DNA of 64,000 bases from Gnetum montanum (taxonomy: Eukaryota; Streptophyta; Gnetopsida; Gnetales; Gnetaceae): positions 171,860-235,859 of the forward strand of contig MNCI01036217.1 of the NCBI GenBank assembly GCA_015680685.1. Reading direction: 5' to 3'. Of this stretch, positions 1 through 10,759 are shown one piece after another; within the stretch, counting starts at the first letter, position 1, and the number at the start of each line of letters is the position of its first letter. Position numbers and translations under genes: made by a program. The notes under the pieces were generated by a model. That model saw only the letters and a list, made by a program, of their open reading frames with translations. It was not told the DNA's origin and did not search any database.

Positions 1-2434
1 AGTGGCTCCTCCATGGGTGCTTTCCCCTTGTCACGTGCTCCAAGCTTGGAAGGTTGACGATGCTGAAGAATGGCCTGGAGCTTCTCCTCTTTAGTCCGAG
101 GGTCCTGTGCCATCCATGCTAATGTTCCGATGTTTGACGGAGTCGGCACCTCCCATGGACAGGGTAGTTGCGGGAACATCTGATTAGCTTTGACGTACCA
201 TGCCGCGAACACTCGTCATTCCTTTTCATAGGCTCTGGCTTTGTCTTTGTATTCATGGAGCTCTGTTAGCCGTCGAGCTAAGTCGGTTGCCACATCTTTC
301 TGTCCTTGGTAGCTTTCCTTTACCACCGCAAGTTCAGAATTTGCGACATCTAGTTTTTTAGCCAACTTCTTTCGCTCTGCAAATTCTACTTCATATTTGA
401 TATGGGTGGAAGCTACCTGCTGCTCGAGCTCTGACCTCGGGCATCCTGCTGTTAACATGGCCAGGTTGGCATATCTGAGATTTGCCAACTCCATGTACTC
501 TGTCAAGTCTTGGATCTGCAAGTCCCGGTTCTTAATTTCTGCTTGGTGGGCGAAGGCGTAAGTGTCCAATATGGCCCTCCAATCAGTGTGCTGAGCACTG
601 ATGTTGTTAATTTGAGCCTTGGCCATATGGATCTTCTTCTCCAGGATTTGTTTGTACATCCCCACCTGATCACAGAAATGCTCCTTTAGCTTCTCGTGTC
701 GTTTAGCCTCATTCTACTACGCGCTAATCTTGATGGATGATTTTTGTCGAATAGAGCGTACCTCCTCCATTGAGAGGGTTTGATTTTCTCTAGCTAAATG
801 GCTTACATCTTGGTTGACTCGAATGAACTGTTCTCGTAATTGATGAAAGTATTCATTGAGAACATTTTTTTGTTTCTCCACAGAAGTCAACCAAAGGTTA
901 TCTGCAACCAACTGCTTATTTTCTTCCTCTAAGGCCCTGAGTGCCTTAAGATGCGCATGAGTGTGCGCTTGAGCTGCGGAGGCATCCTAAGTGGCCGTCT
1001 CCTTTTCTTCTGCCACCTTCTTATTTTCTGCAATTAGTTTTGTTAGTTGCTCGGTTCTAAAGTTGTCTAGCTGGTTTGCGGGAACAAATTGCAAAGGATC
1101 CCACTATGCTGCTTGTAAGGCTACGCGTTGCTCTTGTAATTTCTACACTTCAGCTTCAGCATGCTCTGCCCTTAGTTCAGATATGACCAGCTTCCCCTTT
1201 GTGAAAATGAGGTCTAATTGAATTGCTGTTACATCTTGAGGGATGTCAAATAGAGACGTCAAAACTTGTCTTGTTTGAAGCAATCTGTCTAGTGCATCCT
1301 CATGTTCCGCAGGAGTCATTGAGGTTCCGGCAAGAGTTTGAGCATCCTGTGCTCCTAAAAGATCTACCGGTGGCACAACAAGTACATTAAAAGATTCTTT
1401 GATGTGGTCGGTGACCACTTCAATAGCTCCCGCGGCATCCTAGTGTTGCATGACCACCACAGTGGCTCCTTCATCAATCTCTAACTACACTTGAAAAGAT
1501 GCCGCGTTTCTAGAGATCTATTATGACCATCTGCGTTCCCCTCCTCCTGTTTGAATGGATAACTCTCCCCTTGTGCGATCTAACGAAATAGTAGGCTGGT
1601 CGGCATCATCGATGATGTGGAAGAGATTTGCGTCATCACGACTTCCCCAACTAATCGTCTCGGCGATGGCCCTAAGATGGCTCATCGATGGTTTGTAGTC
1701 TTGCGGCGGCAACGGCTGATCCTGGCCTGTGCTAGGTCCTGCTTCTTGTTGTTGGCTGGGACCTATGGCTGGAGGCTGACTGGGTCCTGCAAGTTGAGTC
1801 GCAGGTGATCTAGTCATCTGTTCTTTTTCTTCATCTGGTTCCAGCTCTTCGCCAGTGCTCTTTCTTGGAGCTGACGCCTTTAATAATTCAGCATAAGAAG
1901 CGTTTTGGGCCTTTTGGAGGACGTCATTTGTGTATCCTCGAATACCAGCCCTTTGGCACAGTTTTCTGATAAGGCAGGGAAAAGGGAGTGCCATCTTCCC
2001 TAACTTCTGTTCTTCAAATCACCTTAGGATCTCCGTCAAATATAGATGGGGAAGGTTAGCGTTAACCTTTCCCATCAGCACTGCACATCCTCTCACTGCA
2101 TATGTTGATATTCTTTTCAAACCTTTNGGACAGGTCATAAGAGAGATCCTTTAAGGTGATCCCTAACAGCCTTAGGAGCAAACTTTGCAAAAGGTTCAAA
2201 GTTAAGCTCCATGATCACTGAAGCAATTGTGGACTTCGTATGGATAGCCTGAACACATTTCGGGGGCAACGTGAGTTGTTGTCCCGGTTTAGGCACAGCA
2301 GCAGCTCCTCTTTCTGCCTGCTTGGACCGTCCTGTAGGAGGTTCTTCTTGATGGATACTAAATGATTGCACCTCCTGTTCTGCATGTTGTCCGACAGGGA
2401 CTCGTCTTCCACCTCTCCGAGGTTGTTTNTGCAC
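1..2434 (-). pseudogene. Element H ORF2: coiled-coil protein with plant transposon-associated N-terminal region, broken and partial
   Basis: About 810 codons are visible, and the reading frame leaves the window close to the expected stop: the homologous A copy stops about eight codons after the same Met-Glu-Glu-Pro sequence. Segments ending at 665, 911, 1418 and 1994 share one frame; the N-terminal segment (2135-2434) is in another, with an ambiguous base at 2127 near the shift. Order: basic Arg/Gly-rich N-terminus, a region with FPCLIRKLCQRAGI that resembles the 'putative plant transposon protein' domain seen in Athila-type elements (recognised by eye), a Pro/Gln-rich linker at about 1690-1850, then a long acidic heptad-like coiled coil from about 1400 down to 220. 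Stops interrupt it, for example near 1518, 1484 and 1440. No true start codon is visible. The function is unknown. Its position downstream of the lost pol is where Athila elements carry an extra, env-like ORF; equating the two is inference. Confidence 0.6.
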
Positions 2435-2650
2435 TTTTCGGTAAGTGTTTTTGGTAAGTGTCCCTCCCCCACGACTAAACTGAATGCTCTGGGTTCAAAC
2501 AGGTTCAAACGGAATTAAAATCGAAGCACCAGCGCGCGAAATATGAGTGAAAAAGCAAGGGTCACGCAATCGCAAGTCGCAGAGAAAAATTTCAAAAATT
2601 CCCCCCGCGTAAATGACAAAATGATGCTAAGTGTTGCGGCGGGGGTCCCT

Positions 2651-2743
2651 ATTTATAGAAAAATAGGATGTGATATTGCGTACTGTACATCACGTACGCG
2701 ATATCACGTGGGACGCGATATCGCATACGCGATATCTCGTCCC
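2651..2743 (-). promoter_or_regulatory. Element H internal promoter-like block upstream of ORF2
   Basis: On the minus strand, repeated GATATCGCG-type words are followed by a TATA-like TTCTATAAAT at 2660-2651, about 220 bp before ORF2. The segment 2710-2743 is a 34 bp near-perfect palindrome (two mismatched pairs) starting GGGACGCGATATCGC. The same word-plus-TATA arrangement sits in the U3 of the LTRs of H (6999-7066), B, D and, decayed, A. A keeps a second such block before its own ORF2 (18045-18145). I infer a second promoter for ORF2; no transcription can be seen from sequence. Confidence 0.55.
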
Positions 2744-4100
2744 AACTAAGGTGAGACACATGAAAAAGATCGAATTTTTAATGATTTTCTTGAAATTAAT
2801 GGTGTAAAATGAGGACATGGACAAGGATTAATATATTCAGGGGTAATTACATTGATTCAAGAGGCACTTTGAATGATAATGATGTGAATTGTTGCAATTA
2901 AAAAATTTTGCGGTTATGAAGAAAAGGGAATATAAGGGTACATTGGAATGTTAAAGTTTTGAGGGTTAATAAATGGGAAAGAAATTTATGAAAAATTAAG
3001 CTGAGGATAAGAAATTGTGCATTCTATCTAGAAAATTAATGAAGATTACAACAAAATTACACAAGTGGATCCTCCCCAAAGCAGGTTTCAACCTATTATG
3101 CCCTTGTGTAACCACACTTAAAGTGTCCGTGGGCACTAGAAGGGTTAAATGTAATCTGCACTAACTTCACAAAACACACACATGTAAATATCACCGGAAT
3201 GAGATGAAAATTCTATGCTACACGGGACACTAGCTACAATTACACGAATAGTGAGATGAGACGAAGTATAGAAAGGGATCAGAGAGATTGGGACATGAGG
3301 TAACTGACCTAGAGAACAATGAATTCTGCATGAAAAGCATGATTAAGGTGTCATTAATCCATCATTCCAAGATCAGGACCAAGTCCATCCTTCTAATCAG
3401 TGACATCGCATTGTTTCATCCCATGATGAACAACTATGAGAGTGCCATAACAATAAGGCGTACGATCACTTGGCGTTTAGTACAAGGGAGGAGTGATTTT
3501 TGTTTTATGGCACTTTTTTTTCACTTTACTAAATCCAGAGAAGCTGCCAACCTTCAGTCATGGGTGCATGTCTTTCTAGTGGGACCCCCTAGAACAGCTT
3601 TTGAATTTTGAGTGGCCTTTTTGATTACTCTTACTCCCATTTTTCATTAGATCTACAAGGATCTTTGTACAACCGCATTGCATGATAACTCCCATAGCCA
3701 TCACCAAAGAGAATCCACAAGTCCCCTTGATGTCACACCCTAATCATTCCCTCTTGGTCCATCCTTCTTCATTATGGGTACAATGAACAAAAAGTTAGTT
3801 TTAAGTTTAAAAATTTCAAGAATATCACTATACCCTTAAACAGAACCTCTTTATTTATATAGTGGATGAGTGGATGTAGTGGGCTCACTGTTTCAAATAA
3901 TTGATCACTCATGACTTAATAACATAAAACACACCTCAACCAACGATCCACATGAGTGTTTTATTCATAGACGAGATTACTTACAAAAACATGAAAATAC
4001 AACACACAAAAAGATAAAACAAAAAGTTGAAAAATGAAAAACTGGAAAACAAAAAGTTGAAAAATTAAAGAAATTGAAAAATATTTATTAATCCTGCTTG
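2744..4100 (-). other. Element H non-coding spacer between gag and ORF2
   Basis: There is no supportable ORF. Two blocks match other elements. At 3061-3110 (minus) lies the conserved block with GGGCATAA and GGGGAGGATCCACTTG, also present in A (17685-17720), B (23023-23066) and D (60981-61022). At about 3560-3655 is a block shared with A at about 17050-17160 (AAATGGGAGTAAGAGT ... AGAAAGACATG ... CTGAAGGT). The part next to gag (3980-4090) is T-rich in the sense direction and resembles D just after its pol end. The open frame at 3288-3611 on the plus strand runs opposite to the element and is ignored. Confidence 0.6.
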
Positions 4101-6080
4101 TCATTGAAATGAGGGATATCCCCCATAACTAAACGATTGAGTATGGCAAGGATTAATAAATGGGAAACGAGGATCCTTGCATATTGGAAATATTGAAGCT
4201 GGTCCATACTTATCACCTTGGATTTCACACACTTTATAATAAACACAATGGCGCACTTCATATGATGTAGTTCCCAGATAACAAGTTGACCCACTATGAT
4301 GTTTAGGACCGTTAGATGGTATGCAAGGATTGGGTTGATGCCTCCCATGGTTGTGTTCATTGGGCTGTATGGTTGTTGGAGTGTAAGTTGGTGGCCCTGA
4401 TGAAGTTACATGAGGCATTGGGTTCGAAGGTAAGGGTGCGCCATAGTGTTGGACTTGTGCTGGGTTAGAAGGTGTAGTGGCCTCTGAATTGTGTTGTCCC
4501 TTCCTACGGCCGTGTTTAAAGAAAGGATGCTTTTGACGTTGAGGAGGCTCTTCAATGCTGTTAGTAGCTGTAGCACAAGTGTGGTTTGTGGGTTGCAGTG
4601 GTACAAACACCTTAGGAACAGTTGGTGGCATTGTGGAAGGAGGGAAATGATAGGAATGTTGAAAGTTAGGAGGAATGTAAGGTGTGCAAGGTGGTGGTTG
4701 TGTTGGAGGTATGGGCTGATGGTATTGTGGAGAATGGTATTGTGATGAGATAGAGTATGTTGGCCTAGTTGAAGAAATAGGGTGTTGAACTTGATAAGCG
4801 TTTGGATTCGGAAAATATGAAGGGTGCCTCCAGTCTAAGGGTGGATTCCCCCACGACGAGGATTGTTGCCACTGTGATCGAACATCGTATCTCTGTATGA
4901 ACTCTGGATGTAATGTATTTCCCCAATGCTCATGTAGATGTAACAAGATTGGGCATTGGCCTTTGGGGTGATTGTACAGGCATATGTTGCATTCATACAT
5001 ATGATTGGCAGTTGAGCACTTATTCCCTTTATTCTTCTTTTCTGAATGTCTACTATTTTGTCCTACTTCTTGGGTTGTCAAAACTCTATCCCCAATGATG
5101 TTGATATATTCTCCACACTTTTGATTCATCCATTCCAACATCTTATTGATCTTTGGCTTGGCTTCTTCTAATAATTGTTGTATTGGCAAAGATGATGTTT
5201 CCACCTTGAGATTAGTCAATCTCTCCTTGTTATGATCCTGGACCTTTGTTGAGTTGTGATTTTGGTCTTGTTGAAGTTTTTCAACACTCTCCCATGTAGC
5301 TATTTCTCCTTCTTCTTTTGCTACCTGCTTAATAAGCTCTTGGATTTGATGGGTTTGTAGGTTGTATAGTTGACCTCGGGCATACGTTCCTAAGGTCTCT
5401 CTTGTTTCATTACGTAGCCCATCAATAATATGATATATTAGCCTTTCCTCGAAAAACCCATGGCCTGGACAGTTGTTTAACAGTGCGTAATATCTTTCTA
5501 AGGCCATGTCCAAGGGTTCATGTTTTGCTTGTTTCCACTCTTGGATTTGTTTCCTCAAGGCTGACACTCTTGCGTAGGTTTGGTATTTTTCATTAAACAC
5601 CTCTACCATTGTTGACCAGCGTCGTATCGAATTTGGTTTTAACGATCTATACCATACTTTAGCTTGGTCAACAAGTGTCATAGGAAAGAGCTTCAGTTTT
5701 TGCCAACTGTTATCAACGTTATTCCATGTGCAGGCATCGCAGAAGGCTAGTAAATGTTGAAGCGGATCTAAGTCATAGCCTCCTGAAAATTTGGGAAAGT
5801 TATTTAAATCGAGCCTGGGTAGTCGGCTCTCTTTATGATGCCTACGTGAGATTCAAACAGCCTCTTGTATTTGCGTTAAGCTTGTAGTGGCCAGTGGGGG
5901 TTCATCCGCATCGGGTAAGTTAGGCTTTCGTGCATTGTGATGACGTTGTTTTTGTTCATGCTTATAGGAAACTCCCACTTCAGGTTGTATACTCCAATCT
6001 TCATCGTTATATAGTTCCTTGGTTCTCCAATGAACTTCCTCACTAAGTGTGGCGTTATTATCATCTTGTAGGAGAGGCAT
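4101..6080 (-). pseudogene. gag: Element H gag (Athila type), one in-frame stop
   Basis: Encodes the structural capsid/nucleocapsid polyprotein that would package element RNA. An open frame of about 660 codons runs from ATG at 6080 to 4101 and is broken once, by TGA at 5855-5853, where CGA (Arg) is the likely ancestral codon. It is the best-preserved gene here. The retrotransposon gag domain (LFPMTLVDQAKVWYRSL ... STMVEVFNEKYQTYARVS) spans about residues 110-270. A zinc knuckle of spacing CX2CX3HX4C (CNICLYNHPKGQC) follows at about residue 365; this short spacing is typical of Athila gag. Next comes a long Pro/Gln/His/Tyr-rich tail. The protease seen in A, B and D is missing: the tail fuses directly to sequence like the end of D pol. 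The start was chosen as the first Met after the primer site that keeps the frame open. Confidence 0.85.
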
Positions 6081-6194
6081 TGTTGTGTGTGAATTTATGT
6101 GACTTTTTATAATTTCTTCTTTTCTAAGATATATATCATTAAGTTCTTTACAACAACCTTGTATGATATAACTAATCTAGATAACTAGCACCAT

Positions 6195-6211
6195 CCCCGG
6201 CAACGGTGCCT
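6195..6211 (-). other. Element H primer-binding site (tRNA-Asp)
   Basis: The minus strand reads AGGCACCGTTGCCGGGG, matching 15 of 17 positions of TGGCGCCGTTGCCGGGG, the complement of the plant tRNA-Asp 3' end. It starts one base after the LTR end (CTCATCA at 6213), as in B and D. One of the two differences is a CpG transition. Confidence 0.85.
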
Positions 6212-6212
6212 A

Positions 6213-7066
6213 TGATGAGTGGTGAGGTACCCCTACACTCAACCATACGAAACGAGCGTCGCACGTGCGATCCGGTCGAACTCCATAGATGGACTAGTTG
6301 TGGCACCTAGATAGTTAGCCTTAGGTCGCAGTTCGCTATCTTCCCACCTGGACTATTATTGCATATGTCACGTATGGTTTAGTCCAAATGAGGTGTATGA
6401 TGTGTTCCTAATTCTATGCTACTCCTGAAGGCAATGGAAAATAATATTAAACTAAGCTAAGCTAGGAGGAAAAGGATAAGAAAATCTAATCTAGCCTAAG
6501 TGCGATGAGCAACCGATTCCTTGATCAACCGTACACATCTTGGACTTCGTGCACGACTACCACTAGGACTACCAACCGTAGGTCCTAGGTACGCCACTGG
6601 GATTACCAAGTACAGATCCAAAATATGCCATTGGGTTATCAAGCGTAGATCCTAGCTACAACACTGGTACCAAGCAGTCACACTTAAATGCTTGTAATCA
6701 AGTCGTACTCGTTCCGCGTTCTAGGAGTTTAAGGGTGAGAGAGAGAAAATAGTAAATAAAATTAAATAAATAACAAATAAATAAATAACAAAGTGAATGT
6801 TGCAATGATGAAGTAATCTCGATCTTTATTGCTAGTCATGTGCGTGTCCAAGTACGACACACTCAAATAAAGACACCGTACAATTACATTCACCACACTG
6901 TGGGCAGACACAGGAAAAAAATCTAACTCTGGAGGGATCAAACTGCCAGAGCTTCGCTACTCTAAAACTGGGATCCCCAAACAAGGGAGTGCCATGTCTT
7001 ATTTATAGATATGACGGTGGACTGCGATATCACATACGCGATATCGTAGGGGAAGATGCGATATCA
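6213..7066 (-). repeat. Element H 5' LTR
   Basis: The right edge in sense (CCACTCATCA, 6213) is firm because the primer site follows. The left edge is placed at TGATATCGC (7066) by analogy with the TGAT starts of A, B and D; it could lie a little further right, and an ambiguous base at 7074 blurs it. U3 contains GATATCGC words at 7025-7066 and a TATA-like CTATAAATA at about 7009-7001. With the other LTR outside the window the length (about 854 bp) is provisional. Confidence 0.65.
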
Positions 7067-10000
7067 TGGTGGANATGTTGATTTGGTAATTAAATATGTA
7101 TTAACCACACATAGACATTTTTTAGATAACAAGATTTTAAATACCAATGCCAAGGCTATGTGGCTTCTTTGAAATCTTGATCATTCTTTCTTTCCCATGA
7201 CTTAAAGTTTCAGAATTTTGAAAATCATTTCTTCTAATCTCTATTCAAACCTTTGAACTAATTCAAACTTGGCTTCTTTATAAAAAATCATAGAACTGTC
7301 CATGTTGTGGTTTCTATAATAGGCTAATCTATATGACTTGAAAGAAGAACTTTCATAAGAACCTTTTTACTTGTAATCATCTTTTTGTCCCAAATTTTTT
7401 ATGATTTAGTTGGAATTGGTATAAGAATTCTTACAACATGACTTCTTGTAGGCACAAAACATCAACATTTAAATCTTGTAAATCTACCAGGATGTATGGA
7501 TATAGATACTCATGCTAGTCCAAGACCTAAGGTGGACATGGTGGATGTTGTTTTTCAGTGGCTAGGGACCTTGCAAGTAGATTGTGTGTTACAAATTTCA
7601 TTCTTGTTCTTGTACTCTCTTCTAGGTCATTTCTCCTTATGGGTATCATATACCTTGCTGGAACAAGGTTATGATTATCCATGATGTTGTATTGCATAAT
7701 CTGGTTGCAGACTAAATTGATATACATCTTCTTGATCATTTCAATTTACCAACTAATTTTTCAACTAATTGTTCAATTTTTTGAATTAGTAACAATTAGC
7801 TACATAACCCAAGCTCTTAATAACCTTTCTACCCCCTTTAAGCCACTAACTTTGAAAATGTAACTAATGACACTAGGGGTTAGTGGCTTGGGTTTAACTA
7901 TCTATATAGGTTAAACACATACTCTTAAGGCCCAAGATGGTCAAAGATTAGATTTGTTAATTCTAACAATTAAATTATTAGGCATAGTTAGTCGGTCTAA
8001 GTTATGACCTCTTAAGGCACAATTTAAGGTATCACCTAATTATTAGGTGTCTAGATAATCAATTTGACCTCACCATTGAGTTTATAAGGCTAAAAAAATA
8101 TTAGAACTATTTATATGTTAAAAATGAACATCATACACCTAAGTTATGTCAAATTAAGCCCTTGAGGGTCTTAAGGCATAGTTTTGAAACATGAAGTAAA
8201 AAATAATTTTCAAAGCTCCATGAGATAGATCTAACTTTGCCATTAAGTACAAAAGGTTGAAATCTATTGGAAATGATTCTTTATTTATTAAAAAATGTTT
8301 TTGGAATCAAAAGTTATGGCTTTTGAGATTCAAAACTTTGGGCACAGAAATCAACTTCTCGAGAGGTCTCCCATCTTAGCATTAGCCTAGGATGAGTATG
8401 CTTAATTATAAAATTTTTATCTCCCTTGCCACGGACTCGTCAATTTAATTAGTTGTCAAATTTTTTTTACATTTTCATCTTTAAACTTTTTTCTCCATGA
8501 ATTTCAAATTCAAGTTTCTTGTAATTTGAAAGTTTTTGAATTTCTCATTAATTGATGAAAAATATCCTTAGTAGCCAAAATGATAGAAGGAGGTAAGATT
8601 TTGTAGCATTCATGATCTTTGGAGGAGGTAGGATCCTGTAGCATCAATAGTATCTATAGTTACTAAAGGAGGTAGGATTCTGTGGCATTGACAATGCTTT
8701 AGGGTATTGTTGACCACCAAAAATTTTCACGGTTGTAGTGATGGCGACATCGATGATGGAAGTGGCATGCTGGGTGGTACAAATGATAGGAAGAAAGGTG
8801 GTAGATAGCAGGGTGAAGATGCAGAAGCAACATATATGGTTGTAAGATGATAGAACACAAAAGGGTAGAGACAATGACAAGAAGACAATGGTGGTAAAAG
8901 GGTAAGAAAAAGTAGGAGATGCTAAGAGGGCAGTGACATCAAGAAGTGACAAGAGGATAGCTTGGTGTAGCTTTTTGGTCAGCCACATGTAGTTTGGTCA
9001 CTGTTTGATTGGTTGTAATGCTGCACGGTAGGGCCTTGCCAGAGCTCATAGACTTGTTGCATACTAGCATAGTTGGCCAGAGTTGCTATTGGCCAGCATC
9101 ATTGCCTAGCTAACCATGATGTTGCATGGTCGATCCTTGTAGCCCTACCATGTAATGGCATAGCTATTTGGCACTAGTAGCCTTGGTCATGCACTAGTTC
9201 TTAAGGTTAGGACAACTTCATAGTTTAAGTTGACTTCCTTAAACTTACTAATGTATAGGTCTTAGGTAAAGATGAGTAATGCCAAGTTACAAGGTTTAGG
9301 TGTTTAGGGACAATAATTTCCAGAAGAGATGAAGTCCTAAGACTGAGGCCATGGCTACTAGCCTTACGAGGGAAGCTTAAAAATAACCTTAATTAATTAA
9401 CATTTTAACAATACTATAAGATGGGTAAGAGTTACCTAGATTGGTTTATTCTTATCTTACCAATGTTTATTATAGTTGATGTACCTTATTGAAGTGTAAC
9501 AACATCTCCTAGTTAGTAATATCCATAGAAGTTACTACGAAGGAATCTTGTTGGTTAATGAGATCCATCTTGAGCATGATGTGTGTTTGTTGTTCTCTTG
9601 TAGATGTGTGGGGTAAACTTAGTTATCCATGAAAATTGTTAGAAGGGTATCTTCTGGCTTACATGGATCATCTCTGACATAAGGTGCATCTGGTGATGGT
9701 TTATGATTCTCCTTGTATTGTGGCTCCATGGTTCATCATCAAATTATAGTCGACCCTTGATTCTGATTGGTCCTTGGGTTGTGGTTTTCTTTGATATCAA
9801 ATGTGACATCTCATTCTTGGATGTTATGACCAATGTCAAATATATGTTACATTCAACATTATGTGTAAAGAAAATAATAGGGAAAATGTAGAAGAAAATT
9901 AAAAAGAATGCTATGTTAATATGTAAGAGTATATTTGGGTCATGCTTTGAGGTTCCTTAGGGTTATCTTTCTTCCACATCTATCCCATAGAGGCTATCTA

Positions 10001-10759
10001 GCATTGCCACCATAGTTAGGCTTGTAATCGGCTAGAAGAAATGGCTAGTCACATTCATATCCCACTTCACCTAGCACTTATTACTCACCTTTACCAGCTT
10101 TGCAACTCCATGTTCATACAACCTCTAATGCCTAGGTATAAATACCATAGGTCAAGTTCCTAAAGATCACCTCAAGAGACATACCCATTATTATAATACA
10201 TACTTTCAAGTCTTAATTACAACTTATTCTTTTGGAATCTTATTATAATATTCACAACATTTGTTATGAAGAGACCCCATCTTTGTTATGCAATGGCATC
10301 ATTTATGAATAAGGACCTGATACATATGCTTACTAGAATTAAAAAGACTAAGAATTTCCTACTTAACTTTTTAAGAAATCAACTAAACTATATATTTTGA
10401 CTATATAATTTTAAAATACTTACTCATGATAATACTTAGATTAGATGTGTGATAGGATTCAAAACTGTTAGGTGTAGGGGTATTAGCCTAGTAGTAAAAT
10501 TCTTGATTGGGCTTGAATTTGGTGGACAATATTTAGTTATAAAATTTAAATTTAACTATATGTCTTGGGGGTAAATATTGCTAAAATATTGAGTTATAAA
10601 GTTTTAATTTCACAAGATGTCTTTGGGGCAAATATTGTTTAAAAAGACATTGTGATACTTATGATATATAGGTAACATGAAATTTCCCAATATTTTTATT
10701 AAGTATAATGGTGTGTCAAATCAACATACATACCCTTATGACATATAGCCAACATGAAA
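7067..10759. other. Unrecognised AT-rich, probably repeat-derived region
   Basis: About 3.7 kb without a supportable gene. Open frames here (for example 7527-7739 and 8644-8988 minus, 9703-9891 plus) are short, show no family features and look like chance. A TATA-like GGTATAAATACC lies at about 10136-10147, and TGTAACAACATC at about 9495 resembles the start of a chromovirus LTR, so part may be an old LTR on the plus strand, but I found no partner copy. Two imperfect copies of a unit of about 60 bp occur near 10525-10640. This is the left flank into which E inserted. Confidence 0.4.

Larger units (their letters stand above)
1..7066 (-). mobile_element. Element H: Athila-type gag + ORF2 LTR retrotransposon, 3' end off window
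   Basis: Reading from right to left the element has a 5' LTR (7066 to 6213), a tRNA-Asp primer site, a nearly intact gag, a non-coding spacer, an internal promoter-like block and a second long ORF that runs off the left edge. There is no protease, RT, RNase H or integrase. After gag, the sequence resembles what follows pol in element D (about 59690 onward), so pol and protease appear to have been deleted. Element A (11968-28094) has the same order of parts, so this is a family and not one rearranged copy. The 3' LTR is outside the window, so no TSD can be tested. Confidence 0.85.

Noticed and set aside
3288-3611. 107-codon open frame on the plus strand
   Set aside because: It runs antisense through H's spacer; the sense strand matches A's spacer, which is also non-coding.
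7527-7739. 70-codon minus-strand frame
   Set aside because: No motif and no homologue; surrounded by AT-rich sequence with many stops.
8644-8988. 114-codon open frame on the minus strand, Ser/Leu/Phe-rich
   Set aside because: No family motif, no homologue elsewhere in the window, composition follows the local sequence; probably chance.
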